This document shows positions 10,051 to 20,280 of a stretch of 64,000 bases of DNA, one piece after another. The stretch lies in the NCBI RefSeq assembly GCF_905163445.1, contig NC_053197.1:16430001-16494000 (forward strand), read 5' to 3'. The DNA is from Pararge aegeria (lineage: Eukaryota; Arthropoda; Insecta; Lepidoptera; Nymphalidae). The position numbers and the translations under genes were made by a program. The notes under the pieces are model-generated. The model worked only from the letters and a program-made list of their open reading frames with translations, did not search any database and was not told where the DNA came from. Positions within the stretch are counted from its first letter, which is position 1; each line of letters opens with the position of its first letter.

Positions 10051-10874
10051 CTAAGAGGTAATAAAAACCTATTACTTTATATACAAAGGAAACCTCTTTA
10101 TAATGTTCCCTCATTTGACCGTTTTGTACGTCTTGTGGATCTTAGTTCCGGATCTAACAATGTTTGACCCATTCCGGGAATAAAACCAAGGTGTACACTA
10201 GACGGCGCCACAAGGATCCTGCTGCGCGCTAACGAAGTGTTCACAAAAATTTACTATATATACACAACTTCCAAAGATGAATGGTGGGACCTTGGTTCCC
10301 GAGCACGATTACCCGCTCAGAGGAAGCATTCTCTCTGTAGCTCTTCCTATTGTTAAGGTCGAGCACATCACCTTAGCTCCCGTACACAAGGGATTTTTTA
10401 TCTATAGTCTAACATGGTATCCACTTACTTATCTATTGAGGCACACGTAATCCAAAAAAAATTTAAGGTACTGAGGAGAGGAACTATTCCGTCTTTACTG
10501 TATTTTATTTTACCTAAAAAATTAGCTCATAGATATCATAGCCGCAACAAGTACTATTCCGCTCGCTCGTTTATTTTTTTTCAGTGATTTCTTTCCAAAA
10601 CAGTTTAATTCCAACAGACTATTAAAATTTAATAGTAGTACAGCCAACATGGCATCCGGGCCGGCCACTGACTCAGTAGATATGGGGATAAATCTAATAA
10701 GGCACAGGGTCCCACCCCTACAGAACTGCTGAGATATTGATTGATTGAGATTATATAAAAGGGAATGTTAGCTGTGGAATTTTCAGCATATTTACTCGAT
10801 CTTGGCAAAGCTAATACAAGATTATTATCGTAATTATATTACAGATAACTACTGCTAGTCTACAGTAACATTTT
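10051..10874. other. Unclassified, one shared motif
   Basis: The stretch 10195-10285 (GGCGCCACAAGGATCCTGC, AACTTCCAAAGATGAA) recurs in broken form at 56895-57130, so it belongs to a dispersed repeat I cannot name. Otherwise nothing recognised. Confidence 0.45.
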
Positions 10875-11222
10875 TTATAAATTCAATTACAAGTTGGCCT
10901 TTGGCTGCAATCTTACCTGCTGGTAAGTAAGTGATAATGCAGTCTTAGATGGTAGTTGGCTAACCTGTTAGGGAGTATGGCAATCATACTCCTTATCGGT
11001 TTCTACACAACATCGCACCGGAACACCTTATCGCTAATTGGCATGGCACGTATTTGTCAGCAGGCTAAGCTAAGCTAACCTAGCCACGGCAATAGCCTCC
11101 TACTAGACCAGACCAGAGAAAGTTCAGAAATTATAAATTCCCAAATTGCCCCAGCTTGGAATCGAATTCGAGACCCCCCACTTAAATTGGCAGCGCTCAC
11201 CTATGCGCTAGGAACATCGTCA
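10875..11222 (-). mobile_element. SINE-C, near full length
   Basis: All SINE-C blocks: tail ATTACAAGTTGGCC, AATCTTACCTGCTGGTAAG, TTAGGGAGTATGGCAATC, GACCAGACCAGAGAAAGTTC and a degenerate tRNA-like head (GGAATCGAATTCGAGACC, GCAGCGCTCACC). Reverse orientation with the head at the right end. Confidence 0.85.
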
Positions 11223-11494
11223 TAACAAGTAACAGTATCAATAGTACCAAATTAAACTCATTTGCTGCTAGTGACCTGCATTGGCAAGTATATTAGGACA
11301 AAATTTAATGCGTTTGTTTATAAAATTTATTTATATTTGCAGATTACTTTTAGTTACAAAATACGAACAATTACGCTGTCAAGCGATTTTAGTTCGTGCA
11401 TTTTTTGCGGTAGCTTCTATTTTGCCTATGGTTTCTTGTAAAGGACAATACTAAAGGACAATTTATTATAGTAGCAGGGAATGCAGAAATACAT
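11223..11494. other. Unclassified AT-rich stretch
   Basis: Nothing recognised. Confidence 0.4.
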
Positions 11495-11635
11495 CACACA
11501 ACGTGCCGCCCTGTGTCCATCAACCTGATGTAATTACACCGGCAATCACACCCTTCAGACCGGAACACAGCATTGCAACAATGCTGCTTAGCGGTAGAAA
11601 TAAGCATGGTGGTAGTTCTTCCCATTTTTGTTTGT
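11495..11635 (+). repeat. Repeat-Y copy
   Basis: CACCGGCAATCACACCCTTC, AGACCGGAACACAGC and GCTGCTTAGCGGTAGAA recur at 19.5 and 50.1 kb. Unclassified; probably a LINE 3' end or SINE body. Confidence 0.65.
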
Positions 11636-11944
11636 TTGTTTAATTGTTTCTATGTTTTTACCTATTTTCCTATTTTTTTACCTATTTTGCACTGATCTTG
11701 ACCGTCATTTAGCATAGAAATAGCTTGTTCCTTGGAGACAGATACTGGATACTTCACACCGTATTATAGAACCGGGAGACTAATGTAAAATCGACTTACT
11801 TAATTTAATTACGTATCACTGAAATTCGATTTAGAATTATTCATATCAACAATACTTTCAGAATTTAGCGAGTTTATAAACAAGTTTAGAAATATAAGTG
11901 TAGCATTTATTTGCGGCATTAGTTACATAGAAATTATCCAGTTA

Positions 11945-12160
11945 GGTTTATTTGCAGCGATTAGCGGAAAGTGGAAAATCAAAGGGTGGAGTCAGCGGCG
12001 CGGAACGGGGCACACCTGGCGAATGGCGTCGGCAGACTCTTTGTGCTTCGGATGCTCCATTGCTTTCCTTGTTCTCAGTATAGGCACGAACACGTCTTCA
12101 AGTGGATGTCACATTTTCTTGTTAGAACATAAGTGCTATCGAGATACCGTTAAATAAAAT
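11945..12160 (+). repeat. S repeat, copy 1
   Basis: GAAAGTGGAAAATCAAAGGG, CTTTGTGCTTCGGATGCTCC, GTCTTCAAGTGGATGTC. Recurs 793 bases downstream in the same orientation. No terminal inverted repeat or coding capacity recognised. Confidence 0.8.
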
Positions 12161-12189
12161 ATGACAATTACAAGCAAATTTATGTTTTC

Positions 12190-12310
12190 ACCAGCTGGTG
12201 CCCTCGTTCTTCGTCTGCCTTTATCAACATTTTTTTTTACCGTTTAGATTTTGGAACCGTTTGTTTTCCTGGGATAAACAGTAGTCTATGTTAAGTCCTT
12301 TCAAGTTATT
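12190..12310 (+). mobile_element. Helitron-like relic
   Basis: CAGCTGGTGCCCTCGTTCTT followed by CCTGGGATAAACAGTAG resembles a decayed 5' half of the GCCCGCGACTTCGTCTGC family. Confidence 0.45.
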
Positions 12311-12737
12311 CAAATCAAGTTGATTAGTACCAGAGCCTTTTTATTTGTTTTTGTCTACCATTTTTGTCTACCATTTTGGCATAACATATATGTCATGCCA
12401 AAATTACTTACCGATAAATTAAATACCGATTAATTACTTTCCGATGTAACACAACAAGATTAATTGATTTCTATCCGATTGGGTTTTTTTATAGATATAT
12501 ATAAAGTATAATATAATAAATATATTGCAACTAATTTATGCGTCTATTTGATAAAATTATGGATGTAAAAGTATCTTTCAGGACGTAACGTCAAATTCTA
12601 GTGAAGCCAAAAAAAAATATTTGTCTTGTAATGCTTTGATCATGGCTAATTACCGCTTCAATGCTTCGGTACGATAAATCTGTAGAAACAACAGTTATAA
12701 TATAGAGGTAATATTATGATAATATTAAATTTTATGT

Positions 12738-13080
12738 TTGGTTCATTTTGCGATTAGCAGAAAGTGGAAAATCAAAGGGTGGAATCAGCGGTGTGTAATA
12801 AATGAATGACGTCTGCAGACGCTTTGTGCTTTAGATACTCCATTGCTTTCCCTGTTCTTAGGACAAGAACAAACACATCTAGTCTTCAAGTGAATCTGAC
12901 ACATTACTGATGAAACAAAACAGCTATGGAGATACTTTTCTTTGAGAGTCAACTCGGAACGTCTCATTTCTTTTGCATTTTGGATGACTTATCACAGAGA
13001 CCTGCCCCTTTGAGGCACAAAGAAGCCTGTATTGCTTTAATTGTTTTGTTCTAAAAATATGAAGGAAAATGTTGAGTGTA
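12738..13080 (+). repeat. S repeat, copy 2 plus partial third unit
   Basis: GAAAGTGGAAAATCAAAGGG, CTTTGTGCTTTAGATACTCC and GTCTTCAAGTGAATCTGAC repeat copy 1. At about 13010-13095 a shorter diverged echo follows (GGCACAAAGAAGCCTG, TTGAGTGTATCTGAC). Confidence 0.75.
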
Positions 13081-13314
13081 TCTGACAATATCGGCTCTCG
13101 TGTATTTTTTATTAACCTTTATTAGTTCGGGAAAGGAAAAACACAAGAAATAATGTGAAAGCTTTGCTAAAAATATTTTGTTATCGAAGTACCAAGTCGA
13201 CCTTGTTGGCACAAAGGTATGCGCAGCGATATACCCTTAAAATGGGAGCCTTTTCACCTTTCGATGCCCGGCATTTCAAAATCTATAGTAGTAGAAAGCG
13301 ATCCGTGATAACTT

Positions 13315-13470
13315 GCTTTTTTTTTTTTTTTTTTATAGCTATCTCACCTGGTAAGTGACGATGCAGTCTATGATGGTAGCGGGTTAACCCGTTAGGGAGT
13401 ACGGCAGTTATATTTAACCCATCGGTACCCATAATAGGTTTCTACGCGACATCATTGTCGCGGGTTATTA
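13315..13470 (-). mobile_element. SINE-C fragment
   Basis: TCTCACCTGGTAAGTGACG, GATGGTAGCGGGTTAACCC and TTTCTACGCGACATC match SINE-C in reverse. A poly-T run stands where the usual tail would be. Confidence 0.75.
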
Positions 13471-13489
13471 AAATTTTTATTTACTTTTT

Positions 13490-13596
13490 ACTCTACCACC
13501 ACCACTTCTACTCTACCCGCGGGTGTCGTACGATGTGACTACGGGAATATATCAGAGAACTGGCAACAGCGTCCTCTGTGCTACTACTAACAACTA
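13490..13596 (+). mobile_element. Repeat-H fragment
   Basis: GCGGGTGTCGTACGATGTGA, GAGAACTGGCAACAGC and GTCCTCTGTGCTACTAC. It stops where a reverse M element begins, suggesting M inserted into H. Confidence 0.75.
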
Positions 13597-13758
13597 CTAT
13601 ATTTGTATATCTTATGTATATTTCTTGTGTGCGTGTGTGTCACTGAACTCCTCCTAGACGGCTGGACTGATTGAATGAATTTTTCGGTATGGGTTTGGGG
13701 GCATCCTGCATGGTTTAGATTCAAAAATCAGCCCAACAGGTGGTGCGGGGGTCAGCTA

Positions 13759-13760
<2 letters not shown>
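13597..13760 (-). mobile_element. M element (short Helitron-like)
   Basis: Reverse complement begins ACTAGCTGACCCCCGCACC and continues GGGCTGATTTTTGAATC, ATTCATTCAATCAGTCC, GTCTAGGAGGAGTTCAGTG. It matches the 157-bp element at 53987-54143. No coding capacity. Confidence 0.8.
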
Positions 13761-13792
<32 letters not shown>

Positions 13793-13800
13793 TAGCTGAC
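13751..13800. repeat. 50-bp perfect palindrome
   Basis: GTCAGCTAGT, then thirty bases of alternating AT, then ACTAGCTGAC: every base pairs. The left end is the terminus of the M element. The right side carries the same ten bases but then diverges from M. Confidence 0.95.
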
Positions 13801-14647
13801 TATATATAATTACACAATATATAATAACACAAATAATTTTTGAGTTTGCTTGTTTGTTAGTTTGTGGGGTAATCTCTGATCCGATTCCGACATTTAATGA
13901 ACCGATTTTTGAAAACTTTTTCACCAATATAAAGCCAGGTTCGTAGTGACTGCCATAGATTATATAAGTTTCAGGTATATCAAATATTTCGTTTCGTACA
14001 TGCCATATTGTAACTATTCATTAAGCATCATTTCATGGAATTTATATACAAAAATAGTTTCAGTGTTTCACGTGTGTCAAATAATAACATGTCTCTGTTT
14101 TATTCTCGCGTTTACAAGTGATTAGACCAGAATATTCTTGAAGGAGCCGTATCAAATGCGGTACACACATATCTATAACTCCGATACCCAAATTTACGTA
14201 TCATCTGCCGGCAATACGAAATAAATTGTGCCGAAAATTCAATTTCATAGGTTCGCCGGTTTTTTATAGCCGAGGTTACTTGAATAGGATTACGCGAGTC
14301 AAATTGGAAAAAAATCACTCGGGGTCAAATTGGAAAAATAAATGCGATATGAATTTGTACTATTTGTGCCTACCTCTTGTCTGACACAGGGTTATGGCCG
14401 GGTTATCGGTTTTATTAAAATGGCTCATCTTCACGGTGACTGATATAATATTACGTAACCCTGGTAATATGTAAAACAATAATGTTTCCGTAACAAAGAA
14501 CACATTAATTTAACAATAATATGAAATTCTCGAGTAATATCTAAAACTTATATCCATATAAACTTATATTGTAAATGCGGAAGTATGTCTGTTTGTATGT
14601 TCGTTAACTTTGTTCGGTGCAACCGTTGTAAACTAATCATGCATACT
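13801..14647. other. Helitron-like scraps and unclassified DNA
   Basis: 13845-13970 (TGATCCGATTCCGACATTTA, CCAATATAAAGCCAGG) reads like another Helitron-family body; 14540-14640 resembles a reverse Helitron 3' end (TTGTAAATGCGGAAGTATG). The middle, 14130-14350, contains a repeated GTCAAATTGGAAAAA. None can be placed firmly. Confidence 0.4.
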
Positions 14648-14730
14648 CCCTGACGGTGAGCGCGGTGGTTTTAAGTAGGATGTCCAGGGTTCTGGCGGGG
14701 CAATTTGGGATTTGTAATTTCTGATTTCTT
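14648..14730 (+). mobile_element. SINE-C head fragment
   Basis: GGTGAGCGCGGTGGTTTTAA and the decayed B-box region CAGGGTTCTGGCGGGG followed by ATTTGGGATTTGTAATTTC. Only the tRNA-like head is present. Confidence 0.65.
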
Positions 14731-15256
14731 TGATCGCAGCCAAGAGCTAACTAGTAATGGAATAAAAGAAACCCCAGAAAACCTTATAGTAGTTTTCGTT
14801 GTTTTTTCCCTACGATTCTGGGGACAATAAATAACACGGATAATGCACAGTAATGCGTTATGGGGCAATAAAATAGGGCAATAATAGTCCACAGTCATCA
14901 TTGTACCAGCACGCCGCCCTTTTATTGAATCCTGATAAGAATTAACTGTTTTGTTGATCTTTTGAATTATAACTGTAATTTTTATATTTGGCAAGTTAAT
15001 CTGAATTAGGAGATTGCAGAAATATACCAAAAATAATTGACCCACAACACTGCTCCAATGGCCCGAGTCTACTTTTACAGTTATCATGTCTTCATGGTCA
15101 AACGATGTTTTACGCATAAAAAAATAAGAAAATGAAAAAATTGAAATTAGAACAATTCTACTTGTATCTCGATTACGGTAAGTCGAAACACGATTAATTA
15201 TTTAGAGAAAAACATACACACAGATTGGTTCGGTTCCGTTTATCGGGTTCATCAGC
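14731..15256. other. Unclassified; long but unconvincing open frame
   Basis: A 148-codon minus-strand frame (14671-15117) has its last roughly 20 codons inside the SINE-C head. Its composition is basic and lysine/isoleucine-rich without a domain I recognise. I treat it as chance. Confidence 0.5.
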
Positions 15257-15640
15257 ACCTTAGGACCCAAACGTTCATGGGTTCTCCGAGCTATGTGCCT
15301 ACCCATTGCACTTTAGCTTCAAAACCACCTCATTTCTAATTTGATCACGTAGAGATACTCCTAGCATAGCTCTCTCCATCGCGCACTGAGTGACTAGGCC
15401 TTCTTATGAGGCCCACAGTAAGCGACCAAGTTTCAGATCTCTAGATACGTAGATATACGTGAAGATTCAGAGTGCGTGTGACTTAGGCAATGAGGGATTT
15501 TAGACGAAAATATGTCTCGAAGTTTTTCAAACGCGTCTGTTCACCTCTTTCTCGTAATTAGACCTACCTAACTGTATAGTTTGTTCCTAGGTATATGTAC
15601 TCGTCTACAATTTCTTTGTTTTAGTACAATAGTATAGTTC
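15257..15640 (-). pseudogene. RTE internal fragment, decayed
   Basis: In reverse it follows the 35-kb RTE frame from the YLGHTIQ-type region through the NFEKEVNRR, AMERAMLGVSLRDRIRN and RRKDGRWGPK regions, but with indels and stops. Plus-strand landmarks are CTAGCATAGCTCTCTCCATC and ACCTACCTAACTGTATAG. Neither the 3' tail nor the catalytic motifs are present. Old copy. Confidence 0.8.
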
Positions 15641-16640
15641 ATTATTGATTTTAGGAAAAACTGTCAAACTTACTTGTGTAAATATTCGTCTTGCAGATTG
15701 TTCTATAAGATTTCAATTTGTTCATCGCCGACGTGTCACCCCGAACGCCATAAATAACGTCAGTGTATTTAAACAAGCCATTTTGTAGCCATTATTCAAG
15801 CGGAGGCCTCTAAATAATTTATCAAGGATCGAGGATAGCTGGGATTCCTTTGAACATAATCATTCGCCGCCTTCGCTTAATTTCCTCTTGTAAATAATGT
15901 AGGATCCGTCTCGAGGCGATAAAGGGATAAACAGCTACGGCATTTAACACTGTATTAAGTTTTAGTAAGTATTCAGTGGTTATATGGTTTATGCGAAATG
16001 ATGTAAGGAATGCATCAACATCGCTCTGCTCCAGGGTTGTAACGCGTTGTTAAGTGGTAATTATCAAAATAGAATGAAAATGAAAATATTTTTAAGGTGT
16101 CAGATAATGAGTCCTTAAGGTTCTGCCAGAACTTTATAGGATTCAGCATAGAATAAATGATATTGCAACAGTCCACCTCAATTGACTGTAGTTTAAAACA
16201 TTGGTCTTGTCTGTGTTTAGGTAATATGGAATTATAATGGAGATAAAAGGCCACCTTGGGATACGCCCAAGTACGCCAGATTCTCAAGCGCTATATGACT
16301 TAAACCATTTCAAAATACACGATGCTTATGTAAGCGAACTGTTAATGCCAATCAGTACATCAAAGTCAACACAGCAGTACATCAAAAGATTTTTTTTATA
16401 ATTTTAAAATAATTCTCCGTTCATCTTCAACTCTCTCAGTGCTCGTCAATGGTCACGTACGATGAGCTTTGCTTCTTCGTTTCTAATATGCACCGCATAG
16501 ATTTAGAATACACTTTCGGCTTCTCTTTCTCCACCACCTTTAAATACGAGTTCTTTCCAATCAAGTGAACTCCAACTTAAGCTATACCTTCACTTACCAC
16601 GATATACCTATCATTGCAGTTAATCATTTGTTTGAAAATC
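15641..16640. other. No recognisable gene or repeat
   Basis: A 90-codon minus frame (16015-16287) lacks a domain I recognise. Nothing else stands out. Confidence 0.4.
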
Positions 16641-16820
16641 AATATGATATGCGGCATTAACCCAGTTATATCAATTCGCCAAAGTTTAACTATCACAAGT
16701 GTTTGCAAGTGTACCCATTAGATACAGATGTGTTTTAAACAAACAGTAATCTCTACTCACTTACATCACATACCGCACATGTTTGTGTGCTTGTGAATTG
16801 AGTTACCTCTTGTAAATTAT
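16640..16820 (+). repeat. K-rep, diverged copy
   Basis: TTCGCCAAAGTTTAACTATC and CACATGTTTGTGTGCTTGTG, then AATTGAGTTACCTC, parallel the copy at 19260-19458. Confidence 0.55.
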
Positions 16821-16891
16821 TCGAGAATATTATAAAAAGTTTTTAACCACTGTAAAGACTCGTATTGATTAGAAAACATCTTTATATTTAT

Positions 16892-17327
16892 ACTAGCTGT
16901 TGCCCGCGACTTCGTCTGCTTTTGATTTTGTTTTTTGATGTGACATTCAATTTAGTTGTAGATTTAAAAAAAAAAAAGTATTCAGTATCGCTAAGCCATA
17001 AATGAGGGGTTTGCTGCTGTCCGCTGAAGAGTTCTCTCCTCTATCTCCAACCACAGTTGAGGCAAAATTAAACACATATTATAACCTCTATAGTACAAAA
17101 ATAATTATTTAAATCGGTTATAATTTGTCGGAGTTATGGTGTAAAATCGTCAAACACTCCTCATACCTCCCAAAGGAACCGAGCTTAATGTCGGGATAAA
17201 AAGTATCCTATATTACTTATCACTTCCAAGAATATGTGTACAAAGTTTCATGAGGATCGGTTAAGTAGTTTTTGCGTGAAAGCGTAACAAACAAACTTAC
17301 ATTGACATTTATAATATTAATAGGGAT
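16892..17327 (+). mobile_element. Lep1-like Helitron, second copy
   Basis: Same ends and body as 531-954: ACTAGCTGTTGCCCGCGACT, TTAATGTCGGGATAAAAAG, ATAATATTAATAGGGAT. It is slightly longer, with GGTTTGCTGCTGTCCGCTGA, which the first copy lacks. Confidence 0.85.
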
Positions 17328-17369
17328 GCCTAGCAACCGGCTTCAAACGGAGCTTTGATACTAATTTGA

Positions 17370-17600
17370 TGACCGATTGGGCGGCCACCCGGTTTTCTGA
17401 GTCCAAGGCCGTGGGTTCTATTCCCCCTACTGGACAATATTTGTGTGATGAACAGTGTCTGGGTGTTTATCTATATATTATAAGTATGTATGTATATTAT
17501 TCATAAAAATATTCATCAGTCATCTTTGCACCCATAACACAAGCTACGCTTACTTTGGGGCTAGATGGCGATGTGTGTATTGTCCTAGTATATATAATGT
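17370..17600 (+). mobile_element. SINE-A
   Basis: GACCGATTGGGCGGCCACCC head, GTGGGTTCTATTCCCCC in place of the B box, and body TTCATCAGTCATCTTTGCAC to GGCGATGTGTGTATTGTCC. A box damaged. Confidence 0.8.
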
Positions 17601-17680
17601 GGAACAGTAAGGAGTGATTAAAGTTATATTACAATTCTGTACTAAATTATTATGGCATTATCCAGCCTGGAAAGCAAGAT

Positions 17681-17995
17681 GCGGCAATAGCCCCGTGGGT
17701 AGGACTTCGACTTAGCTTTCAGGAAGCCGGGTTCGAATGCTGGGCACGGATCTCTAATTTTTCTAAGTTATGTGCGTTTTAAGCAATTAAAATATCACTC
17801 GCTTCAACGGTGAAGGAAAACATCGTATGGAAACTAATATGGCTTAGAGTTCTCCAAAATGTTCTCAAAGGTGTGTGAAGTCCACCAATCCAGCGCCAGC
17901 TGTGGGCCAGCGTGGTGGACTACAGCCTAAATCCTTCTCATTGTGAGAGGAAACACTGTAGTGAGCAGTTAATGGGCTTGACTTGATGATGATTA
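17681..17995 (+). mobile_element. SINE-B, near full length
   Basis: tRNA-like head with GGGTTCGAATGC, then TCTAAGTTATGTGCGTTTTA, AGCAATTAAAATATCACTCG, GGTGAAGGAAAACATCG, GTTCTCAAAGGTGTGTGAAG, GGCCAGCGTGGTGGACTAC and a TTGATGATGAT end. The 3' end resembles the RTE LINE terminus. Confidence 0.85.
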
Positions 17996-18351
17996 AGAAT
18001 TGAAAAGAAAAACCAGAAATAACACGTGCATAAATCATGGCAGTAAATTTATATGCAGTGAACATTTTATTAATTGCTATCGAAACTAAATTAGTTTGGA
18101 ATGCATTGAAGCGTTGAATCCCCGAGGATTTAATTTTACGTTGATCGTTGATGGTTGTATTACCTGCATTGTTAATTTGATATCTAGTCTCTAATCAGTT
18201 AAGCAGACTTTAGGCTGGAGTTGTAAACGGTGTCCGATCTTGCAACAGATTGTACTTTTTACTTGACTTAGACAATTCTAAATGTGAAAGTATATAATTG
18301 AGATTGAAAATATTTTTATAATAGCAAGATGATTTTATTAATTTATCATAA

Positions 18352-18870
18352 TTTTTGGGGTTCAGTATCCATAGGGTACAAGAAAAACCAATTACCAAGA
18401 CTCTGCTGGCCTGTCTATCGGTCTGTCACGATGCAGATATCTCATGAACCGGATAGTTAGAAAGTATTGAAAATTTACACACATGTTGTATTTCTGTTGT
18501 AAAAGAATCCCCATATTCATATCTTACAACGTTTAATCGTTTTAAACACATTATAAACTCAAACATCAATCTATCTAAACTAATAGCACACTGTTAATTA
18601 ACTACAATGAGATAACTTTTTCAATCTTCCCTTGACACTTCTGTCTGTACTCCTCTGTACCTTTATTTTCCCCGCCATTTTATAAAACATTTCCTCTTGA
18701 TCTGGGTTCCTGTCAATTTTAATTCCTACTCCAACTTATACCGACCACAGATTATTCATAATTTTGACCAGCCTTAACGAAGATACCTTGCTATCTTTAA
18801 CCAACGTACATACAAAGGCAGATTCGCTAACAGTTGCGGCTATAACAACAAATATTAAAAATAAAAAACC
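18352..18870 (+). mobile_element. Dispersed TTCCGTACCC-type repeat with an insertion
   Basis: Left part 18352-18511 (GGTTCAGTATCCATAGGGTA, GACTCTGCTGGCCTGTC, GTTGTATTTCTGTTG) and right part 18833-18870 (GTTGCGGCTATAACAACAAAT) are the halves of a repeat I know as common in Lepidoptera. About 320 bases between them are not part of it. Confidence 0.65.
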
Positions 18871-18894
18871 GAATACCATAATTATTTACTCCAT

Positions 18895-19110
18895 ACTCGC
18901 TCAGTGTCAAAAGCTGTAAATGTTTGTATGTTTGTGAATTGAAGCGCACCTCATACATTTGTTGAACATTCACTTGTATAGGTGTTTCTATGTATGTTAT
19001 AAGTATTTATGTATAATATTTATACAAATATTCATCAGTCATCTTACTGTCTTAGTCAGGGCTAGATGGCGATGTGTGTATTGACTAAGTATATTTATTT
19101 ATTTATTTTA
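18895..19110 (+). mobile_element. K-rep joined to truncated SINE-A
   Basis: 18895-18970 CTCGCTCAGTGTCAAAAGC to AATTGAAGCGCACCTCATA is K-rep. From about 18975 the SINE-A body follows (GTATTTATGTATAATATT, TTCATCAGTCATCTTACTG, GGCGATGTGTGTATTGAC) without a head. Confidence 0.7.
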
Positions 19111-19259
19111 TTTATTTATTGATTTAAAGCGTATAGTGATGATAAAGTACCTAATTTTTGAAATAATGTACCTACAGTTGGAACGTTTAGAAAGTGTACA
19201 GTTGCTTTGAAATAAAGTATTTGATTTCATTCATTTGATTTGAATTATCAGAAATTGAA

Positions 19260-19458
19260 CGTAAGTTTCAATATTCCATCCATACGACATTTACCTAGTT
19301 CTGTATTGATACGGCGAAGTTTAACTAGCAAACATGTGCTTTAGAGCAAACTGTAGGCACTCCAAACTCGCTCAGTGTCAAAAGCCGTAAATGTTTGTAT
19401 GTTTGTGAATTGAAGCGCACCTCATAAACTTGCTGAACATATACATGTATAGGTATTT
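19260..19458 (+). repeat. K-rep, longer copy
   Basis: Has CTCGCTCAGTGTCAAAAGC and AATTGAAGCGCACCTCATA identical to 18.9 kb, preceded by GGCGAAGTTTAACTAGC as at 16.7 kb. Unclassified. Confidence 0.7.
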
Positions 19459-19499
19459 TATTTTTCTCGTGTCTTTTTTAAGTGATAATTGTTGGCCTA

Positions 19500-19625
19500 A
19501 GCTGAGTTGAAAACCATGCCATTTAAGCCTCATGTACCAGGAATTAAACCAGCAACCGCACCCTTAAGACCGGAACAAATTGATGCTACTGGCTATTCCT
19601 GGCTCTGGCAGCTCTTATGGTAACG
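19500..19625 (+). repeat. Repeat-Y copy
   Basis: ACCAGCAACCGCACCCTTAA, GACCGGAACAAATTGATGC, CTGGCTCTGGCAGCTC. Diverged from the 11.5-kb copy. Confidence 0.55.
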
Positions 19626-19676
19626 GCGGGGCAAGGGGTGTCAAGAATCTCCGGAAAAGATTCCGCTGCCAAACCC

Positions 19677-19798
19677 GACGAGTCGCTGGGAGCCGCTGGA
19701 GGCAAGCGGCCCAGGACCGTGTATTGTGGAACTCCCTACAAAAGACCTATGTCCAGCAGTGGACGTCAATTGGTTGAGGTGATGACGATGACGATGAA
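19677..19798 (+). pseudogene. RTE 3' end fragment
   Basis: Encodes the terminal RVAGSRW, WNSLQKTYVQQWTSIG (the latter intact) and ends in GATGACGATGACGATGAA, a variant GAT tail. 5'-truncated; codon identities match the 35-kb element. Confidence 0.85.
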
Positions 19799-19925
19799 GG
19801 TTTCCTGACCAAGATCGCTACTAAGCGATAAGGCTACCTTTGTATTCTACTCCAATCTTTGTGTTTCTCTCTAATCTTGCTTAATTTCCCTACTAGATAA
19901 TGGTGTTGAATTGAAGATTATGAGT
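19799..19925 (+). mobile_element. LINE-F 3' end
   Basis: GATCGCTACTAAGCGATAAG, GCTACCTTTGTATTC and TTCCCTACTAGATAATGG, shared with 39.6 and 54.3 kb. 3' UTR only. Confidence 0.65.
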
Positions 19926-19927
19926 AG

Positions 19928-20244
19928 AATCATCATCATCATCAACCCATCACCAGCCCAGTACAGGGCATGGGTCTTCTCTCAGAATGAGAAGTGTTTA
20001 AGCCACAGTCTGCCACGCTGGCCAAGAGCGGATTGGTCTTAACACGCCTTTGAGAACCTTATGGAGAACTCTCAGGCATGCAAGTTTCCTCATTATGTTT
20101 TCCTCCACCGTTTAAAGCAAGTGATATATAAATTGCTGAAATTGAAAACGCACATAAATCCAAAAAAGTGCGAGCCGCGGCTCGAACCGGTTGTCCACGA
20201 AAGGAAAACCGAAGCCTCACAACAAGGCTATCACCGCCTCATAA
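19928..20244 (-). mobile_element. SINE-B with a variant tRNA-like head
   Basis: Tail ATCATCATCATCAACCCATC on the left and the usual body, but the head reads GGCTCGAACCGGTTGTCCAC, GAAAGGAAAACCGAAGC. A similar head block (ACGAAAGGAAAACTGAAGCC) sits at 59850. A subfamily with another tRNA-derived head is likely. Confidence 0.75.
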
Positions 20245-20280
20245 ACAGAATAAATAAATAAAAATAAATGTTTCATCGCA

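Noticed and set aside
11945..13095. S copies as LTRs of a retrovirus-like element
   Set aside because: No TG...CA ends, primer-binding site, polypurine tract or gag/pol coding relic between the copies.
14671..15117. 148-codon minus-strand open frame as a gene
   Set aside because: Its C-terminal end is translated SINE-C head, it has no recognisable domain, and frames of this length occur by chance in 64 kb.
16015..16287. 90-codon minus-strand open frame
   Set aside because: No domain, no codon or homology support, surrounded by non-coding DNA.
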